Assembly: GCA_016795285.1 (NCBI GenBank)
Contig: JAEUIC010000041.1
Location: 62,001 to 126,000, forward strand
DNA: 64,000 bases
Direction: 5' to 3'
Source of the DNA: Planctomycetota bacterium
GTDB lineage: Bacteria; Planctomycetota; B15-G4; SIAN01
Part shown: one piece after another, positions 36,544-46,889 of the stretch
Layout of the letters: the number at the start of each line of letters is the position of its first letter
Position numbering within the stretch: position 1 is the first letter of the stretch
Made by a program: the position numbers and the translations under genes
Notes under the pieces: generated by a model
Databases searched by the model: none
Told to the model about the DNA's origin: nothing
The model's input: only the letters and a program-made list of their open reading frames with translations

Positions 36544-37887
36544 ATGCGCGTCCTCTACGTGGTCCATCAATTCTTCCCGAAGTACATCTCCGGGACCGAG
36601 CAGTACGTGCTGGCGCTGGCGCGCGCCGGCCGGGCGGCTGGGGATGACGTCCGCGTCTACACGGTCGATCCCGACTGGCGCGAGCCGCAGCGCCCCGCGT
36701 CGGTCGACCGCTACGAGTTCGCCGGCGTCCCGGTGGTGAGCCACGCCTTCGCCAAGGCGACCGTGCAGAACCACGTGCTGGCCGACTGGTGGAATCCGCG
36801 GAACGAGGCGAGCTTCGCGGCGCTGCTGGACGACTTCCGGCCCGACGCAATCCACTTCTTCCACCTGCGCTTCGTCGGCATCGATCGCCTGGCGCAGGCG
36901 GCGGCGCGCGCCATCCCGTCGGTGGTCCATCTGATGGACTTCTGGTGGGTCTGCCCGAGCTTCCTCCTGCTGCGCAGCGACCCGATCCGCGACGCCACCG
37001 GCGCTCGCATCGGCGCGCGCGACGTCCAGTGCGACGGCCCGCCCGACGGCGGCTACGGCTGCTTCGACTGCGTCCACCACGCGATGGAGCCGTGGGCGCG
37101 CGAGCCGTGGGCGCGCGGCCGCCATGTCGAGCGGCGCGCCGCCGGCGAGTTCCCCGCCGACGAGGCGAGCGGCGAGCAGGCCGGCTTCGCGATGGTCGAG
37201 CGGCCGCGGCGCCTGGCGGCCGCGCTCGCGGGGGCGACCCGCGTGCTGTCGCCGTCGCGCACCGTGCAGGCGGCGTTGCAGCGCGCCGGCGTCGCTCCAA
37301 CGCACCTCGAGGTCGTGCCCTATGCGATCGACTGGGCGCTGCTCGAGGGGCTGGCACCGCCGCCGCCGCGCGGCATCCACGTCGGCTTCATGGGCACCTT
37401 CGCGCCGCACAAGGGGCTCGCGGTGCTGCTCGAAGCGCTGCGCAGCCTCGACGAGCCGGAGCTGCGCGTCCACTGCTTCGGCCGCTTCGGCGACTTCCCC
37501 GACTACGACGCGCGGCTCCGCGAGCTCGCCGTCGGCGAGGCGCGCCTCGCGTTCCACGGCCCGTTTGTGCGCGAGCAGCTGGCGGCGACGCTGTCGCAGC
37601 TCCACGTGCTGGTGGTGCCGTCGCTCTGGCGCGAGAACACGCCGTTCGTGGTGCTCGAAGGGCGCGCGGCCGGGCTCGAGCTGGTCACGAGCGACCTCGA
37701 GGGGATGACCGAGTGCGTGCCGGCCGGCCGCGGGCGGGCGTTCGCGGCGGGCGATGCCGCGGCGCTGCGGCGCGCGCTGCAGGAGGCGGTGGCAGCGGTG
37801 CGCGCGCGCGGCGGTGCGAGGCTGCCGCTCGATCGCTCGATCCCCGACGTGCAGGCGCAGTACGCCGACTTCCGCCGGCGCTACTGA
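36544..37887 (+). CDS. glycosyltransferase family 4 protein
   Basis: This 447-residue GT-B enzyme starts at ATG 36544 (MRVLYVVHQFFPKYISGTEQYVLALARAG). The sequence HLMDFWWVCPSFLLLR with a later Cys set (VQCDGPPDGGYGCFDC) is a feature of some GT4 subgroups and may hold a structural metal. The donor domain shows IHVGFMGTFAPHKGLAVLLEAL and VLVVPSLWRENTPFVVLEGRAAG. WAREPWARG is a short internal repeat near residue 184. It is transcribed away from the minus-strand glycosyltransferase operon and probably belongs to the same surface-glycan pathway. Its last bases overlap the convergent beta-propeller gene. Confidence 0.9.
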   Translation: MRVLYVVHQFFPKYISGTEQYVLALARAGRAAGDDVRVYTVDPDWREPQRPASVDRYEFAGVPVVSHAFAKATVQNHVLADWWNPRNEASFAALLDDFRPDAIHFFHLRFVGIDRLAQAAARAIPSVVHLMDFWWVCPSFLLLRSDPIRDATGARIGARDVQCDGPPDGGYGCFDCVHHAMEPWAREPWARGRHVERRAAGEFPADEASGEQAGFAMVERPRRLAAALAGATRVLSPSRTVQAALQRAGVAPTHLEVVPYAIDWALLEGLAPPPPRGIHVGFMGTFAPHKGLAVLLEALRSLDEPELRVHCFGRFGDFPDYDARLRELAVGEARLAFHGPFVREQLAATLSQLHVLVVPSLWRENTPFVVLEGRAAGLELVTSDLEGMTECVPAGRGRAFAAGDAAALRRALQEAVAAVRARGGARLPLDRSIPDVQAQYADFRRRY

Positions 37888-40310
37888 GAGCGTCCGTCGC
37901 GCAGCAGCGCCGGATCGGTGCAGGTGACGATGGCGGCGTCGACGCCGACCAGCACGTCGCCGGCCCCCTCGCGCTTCGTCCCCTTCACGCGCACGGTCAG
38001 CGTGTGGGTGCCGAAGGGGAGTTCGCCGCTCGACCAGATCGAGATCCCCGCCTCGTTCTGCTCCGCGTAGCCATCGAACTCGGCGACGACTGCGCCGTCG
38101 AGCAGGAGCTCCGCCATGCCGAAGTCTTGGCCGCGCGCCACGAAGAGCTCGATGGCCGTGCCGACGAACGGGAGCGTCATCGTCGCGCCGGTGCGGCGTG
38201 CGACGTCGACCATCCCTTGGAACGCACCCGACCGCTCCCACCGCTCCCACTTGCCGCCCGCGCGCGCCCACGGCTCGCGCATGCTGTCGTAGATCTCGCG
38301 GCGTGTCGTGAGCGTCCAGTTCTGGCCGCGGTCGGTCGAGCGCCAGACGCCGTCGAGCGCGCCGGCGAAGAGCGTCCCGTCCTCGCGGTAGGCGGGGGAG
38401 AGCGCGATCGAGAGGACGTGCTGCAGGCGATGGTCGCGCCGGCCGAAGCGCTCCCAGGTGAGGCCGCGATCGCGCGAGCGATGGATCCCGCCGCCGAGCG
38501 TCGCGAGGTAGAGCGACCACTTGCCGTCCGCGTCGTAGGCGCCCTGGATCGCGGTGGGACGGTGGCCGTCGAGCCCGTCGTTGGCGGGCTGCCAGCTGTC
38601 GCCGCCGTCGGCGGTGCGGAACACTCCGTTGGCGCGGCTCACCGCGAACGCTTGGCGCGTCGCCTTGAAGTCGGGCGCGACCAGCAGGCCATCGACCGAG
38701 CCCTTGAGCAGCGGCCCTTCGAAGGTCATCCCGCCATCGACCGAGCGGTGGATCATCTCGCCGCCGACGAAGAGCGTGCGATCCTCGGCGAAGCTCGGCG
38801 AGATCGCCAGCGAGCGGAGCCACCGGGTGGGCGGCGCCAGCGTGACGAACGTCTCGGCGGCGTCGCGGGAGATGTAGACGCCGCCCTGGCTGACGCCGAT
38901 GCAGGTCCGATCGGTGGCGAAGGCGGGCGAGAAGGCGAACTGGAAGACGTCGTGGTCCTGGCGCGGACCGGGCTCCCGGCGCCACGGCTCGAGCGGGACC
39001 TTCTTCCAGCTGGCGCCGCGATCGCGGGTGCGCCAGATCCCTTCGTTGATCCCCAGCACGATCAGCCCCTCGTCGCGCCAGGTCGGCGCGACGGCCAGCG
39101 CGTAGGTGCTGAGCGCAGCGACGTCGCGCGCATCGAAGCGCCACTCCTTGCCGGCGTCGTTCGAGATCGACAGCAGCATCCCGTAGCCCGAAGCGAAGAG
39201 GGTCTGGTCCTGCGCGAAGTCGGGCGAGAGGACGATGCGCCGGCCGATGCGGGTCGGGTTGATGTTGCTCTTCTGGAACGTCCCGGCGCGATCGTGCGAG
39301 ACGAAGAGCCCCTCGTAGGTGCCCACGACGACGTCGGGCGTCGTCGGATAGTCGGCCGGCAGCTTCACGTGGAGGTGGTGGTTGGTCGTCTGGTAGGTCT
39401 TCTCGAGCACGGCGAACGAGGTGAGCTCCCAGTTCCGCCCGCCGTCCCGCGATCGGAAGAGTCCCGCGTCCTGCGTCACCGCGAAGAGCTCCTGGCACTC
39501 CGGCCAGCGCTGCGGGACGGCGAGGTCGTTCACCATCAGGTCGTCGAGGCCGCGGTTGATCGGCTCGAAGGTCGCGCCGCGATTGCGGCTCACTTGCACG
39601 CCATGGCCGAAGGTCGCGACGAAGAGGGTCTGGTCCTTGGCGTAGGCGGGGGAGGGGACGATCGCGCGGATGTCGCCGGGTCGGCACAGCCGGGTGAAGA
39701 TCTCGCCGTGGTCGCGGCTGCGCCAGAGCGTGCCGTCCTCGCCGGTGACGAAGAGGGTGCCGTCCTCGGTCACCGCGAGGCGGCGCGGCGCGTTCTTGCG
39801 ATGGAACGTGTCGCTTCCGAGCGGCTTGCTGGTGGTGCCGTCCGCGAGCGCGCGGAAGAGCCCGGCCTCGGTGCCGACGAAGAGGGTCGGCAACTTCCCG
39901 AGCGGTCCCGCCGCCTGCGCCGCCGGAGGACCGAACGCGAGCAGCCGAACGTCGCCGCGCAGCGGGGTCGCGGTCCAGTTCGTGCCGCCGTCCTCGCTGC
40001 GCACCAGGCCGTCTTCGCCGAGCGCTGCCCACGCGCGCCCGCTCGTCGCGAAGTCGGGGGCGAGCAGCATCGCGTGGACGTGGCGCCCGGCGATGCCGCT
40101 GCGCACATCGGTCCAGGTCGTGCCGCGGTCGCTCGAGCGGACCACGAGATTGATCGTCCCTTCGGAGGTCGCGAAGAGGGTGTGGTCCTTGCCGTACTGA
40201 GGGCTGAGCGCGATGCAGTCGATGATGTCGTGCGGGTGGTGGGGCGCGACCGAACCCCGGGTCGCTGCCACGAGCCCGAGAACGAGATGGACGAACGCAG
40301 TGCCGATCAC
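37881..40310 (-). CDS. exported BNR/Asp-box (sortilin-like) beta-propeller protein
   Basis: This 809-residue protein starts at GTG 40310, with AAGGAA six bases upstream, and has a short hydrophobic signal (GTAFVHLVLGLVAATRG). Asp-box repeats of the form S-x-D-x-G-x-T-W occur throughout: RSSDRGTTWTDV, RSEDGGTNWTA, RSRDHGEIFTRL, RSRDGGRNWEL, RTRDRGASWKKV, RTADGGDSWQPA, RSRDRGLTWERF and RSTDRGQNWTLT. They make up one or two beta-propellers of the sialidase/VPS10 fold. Repeats with YGKDHTLFAT-type linkers alternate with them. The C-terminal 120 residues look like a jelly-roll carbohydrate-binding module. No enzymatic residues are evident, so it is probably a surface binding protein or lyase-like scaffold. 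Confidence 0.85.
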   Translation of the reverse strand: MIGTAFVHLVLGLVAATRGSVAPHHPHDIIDCIALSPQYGKDHTLFATSEGTINLVVRSSDRGTTWTDVRSGIAGRHVHAMLLAPDFATSGRAWAALGEDGLVRSEDGGTNWTATPLRGDVRLLAFGPPAAQAAGPLGKLPTLFVGTEAGLFRALADGTTSKPLGSDTFHRKNAPRRLAVTEDGTLFVTGEDGTLWRSRDHGEIFTRLCRPGDIRAIVPSPAYAKDQTLFVATFGHGVQVSRNRGATFEPINRGLDDLMVNDLAVPQRWPECQELFAVTQDAGLFRSRDGGRNWELTSFAVLEKTYQTTNHHLHVKLPADYPTTPDVVVGTYEGLFVSHDRAGTFQKSNINPTRIGRRIVLSPDFAQDQTLFASGYGMLLSISNDAGKEWRFDARDVAALSTYALAVAPTWRDEGLIVLGINEGIWRTRDRGASWKKVPLEPWRREPGPRQDHDVFQFAFSPAFATDRTCIGVSQGGVYISRDAAETFVTLAPPTRWLRSLAISPSFAEDRTLFVGGEMIHRSVDGGMTFEGPLLKGSVDGLLVAPDFKATRQAFAVSRANGVFRTADGGDSWQPANDGLDGHRPTAIQGAYDADGKWSLYLATLGGGIHRSRDRGLTWERFGRRDHRLQHVLSIALSPAYREDGTLFAGALDGVWRSTDRGQNWTLTTRREIYDSMREPWARAGGKWERWERSGAFQGMVDVARRTGATMTLPFVGTAIELFVARGQDFGMAELLLDGAVVAEFDGYAEQNEAGISIWSSGELPFGTHTLTVRVKGTKREGAGDVLVGVDAAIVTCTDPALLRDGRSQ

Positions 40311-40490
40311 GGTGGGTTCCTTTTCCCAGTTACAATCCGGATCGAGAAGATAGCGCCCCTACGGAAGCCCTGCATGAAGCTCCTCATTCCGGTCGCCTTG
40401 ACTCCCCTCGGGGGCAGGGGCACACTCCCGCCGCACTTCGGGGCTCGACCCAAGGAAGTGCGCGTTTCTCGCAACCTCCGGACTCACTCC

Positions 40491-42174
40491 ATGCGCATGG
40501 GGCGGCGATCGAATCGTGCGCTATTCGCGCCAATCCGGCGACTGGCCCGCTCGCTGATGGCCGGCTCGCTGATGGCCGGCTCGCTGGCGGCCGGCTCGCT
40601 GGCGGCCGGGGCGCTGCTCGGCTGCTCCCAGAGCGAGGCGGGGCGCGCGCCTGACGACGTCGCCGTCGAGCCGAAACCATCGGCGCAGGGGGCGCCGCCG
40701 ACCGCGCCCCGCTCCGATCCGGGGCAAGTCGCGCCGGTCCCGAACTCCGCGCAGCCCTACTCGGTCAAGCGCGCGCCGCCGGCGGAGTCGGTGCGCCCCG
40801 AGTCGGCCGTGCCGCTCAACGTGCTGCTCATCACGGTCGACACGCTGCGCGCCGACCACCTGTCGTGCTACGGCTACTCGCGCGCGACCTCGCCGTGCAT
40901 CGATCGCCTCGCGGCCCAAGGCACGCTCTTCGAGCGCTGCATCGTGCAGTGGCCGAAGACCGGGCCGAGCATGGCCTCGATGCTGAGCAGCACCTACGGC
41001 TCGACCAGCGGCGTGATGCGCGAGACGCTCAAGGTGAAGGTGCCGCTCCACTACGACCTGCTGCCCGAGATCGTGCAGCGCAGCGGCTGGAACACGCTCG
41101 GCGTCGTCTCGAACATCAGCCTGTCGGAGAAGTTCCAGTACGACCAGGGCTTCGACCGCTACTTCGTCCACCCCGGCGCCTCGAGCCGCGGTGACGCCGT
41201 CACCGACCGCGCCATCGAGCTGCTCGAGGGGCGCGAGCCGCAGAAGAACTTCTTCCTCTGGGCGCACTACCTCGATCCGCACGCGCCCTACGTCCCGCCG
41301 AAGCGCCACATCGAGCCGTTCACCAGCGACGCGAAGTGGCAGGCCGGCGCCGCGCCGCCGCTGCCGGTCGACCCGCGCGTCGCCGACCCGAACGCGCCCG
41401 CGCCGGAGATGAACGACCTCGGGATGATCCCCGCCTACGCCTACTTCCCCGCCCGCTACCCGTGGGTGAAGGAGAAGGACCAGCTGCGCAACTACGTCGC
41501 CGCCTACGACGGCGACATCCGCTACGTCGACGAGCAGATCGGCAAGCTGCTCGACTGGATGAACGAGCGGCAGCTGCTGACGAACACCGTGATCGCCTTC
41601 ACCGCCGACCATGGCGAGGGGCTCGGCGGCCACGACTACTACTTCGAGCACGGCCGCTTCCCGTACGACGACTGCGCCCACGTCCCGCTGATCGTGGTCC
41701 ATCCCGATTGGCAGCCGCGCCGCGTCGCCGCGCCGGTCGCGCTCATGGACCTCGCGCCGACGCTGCTCGACCTGCTCGGGCTGAAGAACGGCTGGCAGTT
41801 CGAGGGGCAGTCGCTGCGCACGTGGCTCGCGGCCGGCGCGCCGGCCGAGGCGGCGGCGCCCGTCTTCACCGAGTCGGGCTACACGAAGGAGTTCGACGTC
41901 GCCGTGCGGCGCGGCAAGTGGAAGCTGATCAAGATCGGCTCGCAGAAGACCGCGTCCCTCCTCACCGGCAAGAAGTACGAGCTCTACGACGTCGAGGCCG
42001 ATCCGGGCGAGACGAAGAACCTCGTCGACGAGGAGAGCGAGATCGCCGAGCAGTTGAAGGAGGAGCTCGACGCCTTCGTCGACAGCGCCTACGCGAAGAC
42101 GCCGCCCGACCCCGAGGGGGTCGAGCTGAGCGCGGAGGAGAAGGCGCAGATGGAAGCGCTCGGCTACACCGGCG

Positions 42175-42182
<8 letters not shown>
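40491..42182 (+). CDS. sulfatase-like hydrolase/transferase, lipoprotein
   Basis: The protein has 563 residues. ATG 40491 is favoured because it gives a normal lipoprotein signal ending in ALLGC (Cys45), but the frame is open further upstream (ATG 40374). A Pro/Ala/Glu linker precedes the alkaline-phosphatase-like core: VLLITVDTLRADHLSCYGYS (metal Asp117) and FTADHGEGLGGHDYYFEHG. As in the paralogue at 14269, the formylglycine position is replaced: QWPKTGPSMASML with Thr157 as probable nucleophile. The C-terminal ALGYTGDG is typical of sulfatase-like proteins. The ABC transporter genes follow with an 8-base overlap, suggesting that the product acts on an exported glycan or lipid. Confidence 0.88.
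40551..40610 (+). repeat. four tandem 15-bp repeats inside a signal peptide
   Basis: Units TCGCTGATGGCCGGC (two copies) and TCGCTGGCGGCCGG[C/G] (two copies) are head to tail. They encode S-L-M-A-G, S-L-M-A-G, S-L-A-A-G, S-L-A-A-G in the hydrophobic core of the lipoprotein signal. Because the unit is a multiple of three bases, changes in copy number would keep the frame and change the signal length. Confidence 0.9.
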
Positions 42183-43187
<1,005 letters not shown>

Positions 43188-43191
<4 letters not shown>

Positions 43192-44237
43192 GCTTCCGCG
43201 ATCGGCCGCTCGCCCAGCTGTTCCTCGCGCGCTGGCGCGAGCTCGTGCGCGAGCCGGGCGTCCTCTTCTGGGTGTTCGGCTTCCCGATCCTGCTGGCGAT
43301 CGCGCTCGGGCTCGCGTTCCGGAATCGGCCGCCAAACGCGCTCGCGATCGCGGTGGTGGAGCGGAGCGCCGACGATCCCGCCGCCGCCTCGGTGGCCGCC
43401 GCGATCGACGCGGTCGACGGCTTCGCGGCGCGCCGCGCCGAGGCCGCCGCCGCCGCCGAGCTGCTCCGCTCGGGCCGCGCGCTGCTGGTCGTCGAGCCGG
43501 GCGAGCCGCCGCGCTTCACCTTCGATCCGTCGCGCGAGGGGAGCCGGCTTGCCGAGATCGCGGTCCGCGACGCGCTCGAGTTCGCGCGCGATCCCGCCAC
43601 GCGCCTCGCGACGCTCGAGACGACGGTGACCGCGCCGGGCCAGCGCTACATCGACTTCCTGCTGCCCGGCCTGCTCGGCATGAACCTGATGAGCGGCGGC
43701 GTCTGGGGCGTCGGCTGGGCGCTGGTGCTGATGCGGACGCGCAAGCTGCTGAAGCGGTTCGCCGCCACGCCGATGCGCCGCGGCGACCTGCTCCTCTCCT
43801 TCATGCTCTTCCGCGTGGTGATCTCGCTGGTCGAGGCGCTCTTCCTAGTCGCCTTCGGGATCCTCGCCTTCTCGCTTTGGCCGCGCGGCAGCTACCTCGC
43901 GGTGGCCGCCATCGTCGCCGTCTCGGCGCTCGCCTTCGCCGGCGTCGGCCTGCTGGTCGCCTCGCGCGCGCAGAACTCGCAGTCGGCGGCCGGCCTGATG
44001 AACCTCGTCACGCTGCCGATGTTCCTGCTCTCGGGCGTCTTCTTCCCGGCCGGCAATTTCCCCGACTGGATGCAGCCGGTGGTGAAGGCGCTGCCGCTCA
44101 CCGCGCTGAACGACGCGCTGCGCGCCGTCATCCTCGATGGCGCGTCGCTGGCGTCGACTGCGCCGCAGATGGCCGTGCTCGGCGCGTGGGGCGCGGTCGG
44201 CTTCGCCGTCGCGCTCAAGATCTTCCGCTGGACGTGA
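43188..44237 (+). CDS. ABC-2 type transporter permease
   Basis: This 349-residue inner-membrane partner of the preceding ATPase starts at ATG 43188. A first span (LFWVFGFPILLAIALGLAF) is followed by a large extracytoplasmic domain of about 120 residues. Five spans follow, starting at DFLLPGLLGMNLMSGGVWGVGWALVLMRTRKLLKRFAATPM. FLLSGVFFPAGNFPDWMQPVVKALPLTALNDALR matches the ABC-2 signature. One homodimer with two copies of the ATPase would form an exporter. The neighbouring glycosyltransferases make surface-glycan or lipid export a reasonable guess. The gene ends 37 bases before the convergent YidD-fusion gene. Confidence 0.92.
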
Positions 44238-44274
44238 GCGCCGCGCGGCCAGGTGGCGCCGCGCACCCGCGGGC

Positions 44275-45480
44275 CTACAGCCCGAAGTAGAGGCCGAACG
44301 CGGCGCCCTCGCCGTCGGGCGACAGGCCGCCGAAGAAGCCCGACTGGCGCAGTCGCCCGCGCGCCGCGTCGAGCAGCGCATCGCGGCCGTTCCGCTGCTG
44401 CAGCGCCGCGCCGTTCGCCGCGCCGTAGATGTTCCCGTTCCAGAAGCCGAACGCGACGAAGCCGAGCGCGATCGCCGCCGCGTCCTGGTCGCGCCGCGCC
44501 GCCACCACCGTCCCGCCGATCAGCACCGCATTGGTGGTGAAGGCGACGAGCGCATCGCCCGGCCGCCCGACGTAGAGCTGCCCCGCGCCCGGCAGCAGCG
44601 CCGAGAGCGTCCCGGCCACCACCTTCGACTTCTGCGGGCGCCGCTCGACGGCGTCGACGGTGGCCAGCAGGTCGGCGCGCAACGCCTCCGGCAGCGGCGC
44701 GAACCGCTCGCGAGCGGCGGCCGGTTGCTCGGCTTCGAGCGCGAGGAAGCCGGCGAGCAGCGGCGACTGCGCGGCGTCGGCGGCGCGCAACGCGGCGGCG
44801 GGGCGCGCGAGCTCCCGCTCCACCAGCGCGCGCGTCGCCTCCCGCTCGCTCGCCGGCACGATCGCCTCGACGTGGGCGAGCGCATCGCCGCGCCGCCGCG
44901 ACTTCGCCAAGCAGAGCGCCGCACGCTGGTGGCAGTGCGCCGCGAACGGCGAAGCGGGGCGCGCGAAGAGCAGCCGTTCGTACTCGAGGCGCGCGTGCGC
45001 CCACTCGTGCCGATCCCACAGCGCGTCGGCGAAGGCGACCTGCGCGGCGTCGTCCTGCACGAGCGGCGACGCTTCGGCGAGCGCCTGCTGTAGCTCGCGG
45101 TCCTCGGCGCGCGGCTCCTCCTCGACGCGCGGCCCGAACAGCGCGTGGTCGGCGGGCGGATCGAGCGGGTGGCCCCACTCGTCGTGCGGGTACTCGTCGC
45201 GCTCGAAGTTGTGGTCGCGCTGCAGCCGATCGGCCGTCATCGCGAGGCCGACCAGCGCTCCCTGCTCGGCGAGCGCCTGGCGGCCGAAGCTGCTGCAGCT
45301 CGGCTGGAAGTCGCAGTGCCACGCCCACTGGTCGCCCAAGTAGCGCTGGTAGAAACCGAGCGCCCCGTCGGCCGCCCCTTCGCCTGCGCTGGCGCAGCCG
45401 ACGCCGCTGAGTGCAGCGGCAAGCGCGGCGGCCAGCGCGAGGCAGCGACCGGAGGTGCGGACGACGGGAGCGCGCGGCAT
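44275..45480 (-). CDS. YidD-like domain fused to a helical region and a TM2/DUF5683-like membrane domain
   Basis: This 401-residue protein has a signal-like N-terminus (CLALAAALAAALSGVGC). Residues about 41-95 match YidD, the membrane-protein-insertion efficiency factor: FYQRYLGDQWAWHCDFQPSCSSFGRQALAEQGALVGLAMTADRLQRDH, with its conserved Cys pair. A TPR-like helical middle follows, and from about 285 a TM2-like membrane hairpin (AGTLSALLPGAGQLYVGRPGDALVAFTTNAVLIGGTVVAARR) with a Gly/Phe-rich end. A YidD domain placed after a signal peptide is unusual because YidD normally faces the cytoplasm. It is the last gene of the five-gene operon that begins with the ECF sigma factor. Confidence 0.75.
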   Translation of the reverse strand: MPRAPVVRTSGRCLALAAALAAALSGVGCASAGEGAADGALGFYQRYLGDQWAWHCDFQPSCSSFGRQALAEQGALVGLAMTADRLQRDHNFERDEYPHDEWGHPLDPPADHALFGPRVEEEPRAEDRELQQALAEASPLVQDDAAQVAFADALWDRHEWAHARLEYERLLFARPASPFAAHCHQRAALCLAKSRRRGDALAHVEAIVPASEREATRALVERELARPAAALRAADAAQSPLLAGFLALEAEQPAAARERFAPLPEALRADLLATVDAVERRPQKSKVVAGTLSALLPGAGQLYVGRPGDALVAFTTNAVLIGGTVVAARRDQDAAAIALGFVAFGFWNGNIYGAANGAALQQRNGRDALLDAARGRLRQSGFFGGLSPDGEGAAFGLYFGL

Positions 45481-45505
45481 CAGTCGCTCGGGCGTTGCGA
45501 TCGGC

Positions 45506-46846
45506 TCACTCCTTCTCGAGGCGCGGGTAGATCTCGGTCACGCCGTCGGCGGACAGCACGATCCGATCTTTCCACGGCTTCCAGCCGCGCACCACCACCT
45601 CGACCTCGATCGGCTCCGCGGCCGTCATCTCGACCAGCTCGCCGAGCCGCTGGCTCACCAGCACGCCGCCGACGCGGATCTGCACGTCCTGCGGCGCGAC
45701 CGGGCCGAGGTCGCTCGGCGCGTAGATGCAGAAGCCGGCCGGCTGCTTCTGCGGCCGCGCCGCGCGCGTGTCCTGCTTCGGCCCCGGCTGCAGGTCGAGG
45801 AACTGCCCCGGCGCCACGTTGATGCGCAGGCGGCGCGTCTCGCGGCCGGCGCAGCGGATCTCGAGGTCGTGCTCGCCCGGGCTCATGCGGACCGGCACGT
45901 CGAACGCGCTGCCCTGCAGCTGGCCGTCGACGAAGAGCTGCAGCTCGGGCGTCCGCGACGGCAGCCCCTCCGGCTTGCGCAGCCGCACCCCTTGGCCGTC
46001 GAGCGCGAGCTCGATCGAGATCGCCTCGTAGCGATCGGCGGTGACCTGCACCACGTCCTGCCACGGCTTGAACCCCTCGGCGTCGACGCGCAGCAGGTGG
46101 GGGCCCGGCGTGGTCCGCACGCGGCGCGGCGCATCGTCGAGCGCGCCCTGGAACTGGTCGTCGAGGTAGATCTTCGCGCCGCCCGGCGTGCCGCTCACCA
46201 GCAGCCCCTGCCCCTCGATCTCGAGCTCGAGCGCGATGCGCTGGTAGATCCGCTCGTCGACGCGCAGCGTGCGCGTCCACGGCTTGCAGCCCTCGGCGCG
46301 CACCTCGATCTGGTGGTCGCCGACGCTGGTCACGAGGTAGTTGCCGTCGAGCAGCGCCGCGAGCTTGCCGTCGAGGTAGACCTCGGCACCGGCCGGCGTG
46401 ATCTCGAGGCGCGCGCCTTGGCCCGCCACCTCGAGGTCGACGTTCAAGTCGCTCGGCCGGAAGCGGGTGCGCACGTCGACCGGATCGAGGAAGCGCAGCA
46501 GCGGCAGGAAGCAGCAGCAGGGCGACACGCAGACCGTGCAGACCGCCTCGTCGGCGTCGATCACGTCGACGTCGGTGCCCAACCGCACCGCCTGCCCGAC
46601 CGGGTTGTAGCCCGCCTTCTCGATGGTGATCTGGTAGCTGTCGCGCTGCGTCGACAGCGTCACGCTGCTCGGCGTCGTGCGGCCGGTGTCGAGGCCGTCG
46701 ACGAGGATGCGCGCGCCCGCCGGGTTCGAGCTGACCTGCACGCGGCTCTCGGTGGCGCACGCCTGCAGCAGCAGGCCGAGCAGCGCGAGGGCGACGCCGG
46801 CGATCCGGCGCGCCGCGATCCGTGTCCGTGGGCCGATGGTGCTCAT
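45506..46846 (-). CDS. PEGA-repeat lipoprotein
   Basis: The protein has 446 residues from ATG 46846, preceded by CAAGGAACC. The lipobox LQAC (Cys30) makes it a lipoprotein. Several PEGA-type beta repeats follow, such as VQVSSNPAGARILVDGLDTGRTTPSSVTL, RLEITPAGAEVYLDGK and LLVSGTPGGAKIYLDDQFQGALDD, with KPWTR/KPWQD/KPWKD turns. A Cys-rich hydrophobic insert (AVCTVCVSPCCCFLPLL) near residue 105 could be a second membrane contact or metal site. PEGA domains are surface modules of unknown binding partner. It lies 43 bases downstream of the DUF4097-like gene and 25 bases upstream of the YidD fusion. Confidence 0.88.
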   Translation of the reverse strand: MSTIGPRTRIAARRIAGVALALLGLLLQACATESRVQVSSNPAGARILVDGLDTGRTTPSSVTLSTQRDSYQITIEKAGYNPVGQAVRLGTDVDVIDADEAVCTVCVSPCCCFLPLLRFLDPVDVRTRFRPSDLNVDLEVAGQGARLEITPAGAEVYLDGKLAALLDGNYLVTSVGDHQIEVRAEGCKPWTRTLRVDERIYQRIALELEIEGQGLLVSGTPGGAKIYLDDQFQGALDDAPRRVRTTPGPHLLRVDAEGFKPWQDVVQVTADRYEAISIELALDGQGVRLRKPEGLPSRTPELQLFVDGQLQGSAFDVPVRMSPGEHDLEIRCAGRETRRLRINVAPGQFLDLQPGPKQDTRAARPQKQPAGFCIYAPSDLGPVAPQDVQIRVGGVLVSQRLGELVEMTAAEPIEVEVVVRGWKPWKDRIVLSADGVTEIYPRLEKE

Positions 46847-46889
46847 GGTTCCTTGGTCCTGTGCATTGGCGCGTCCGCCGCCGGCCGGC

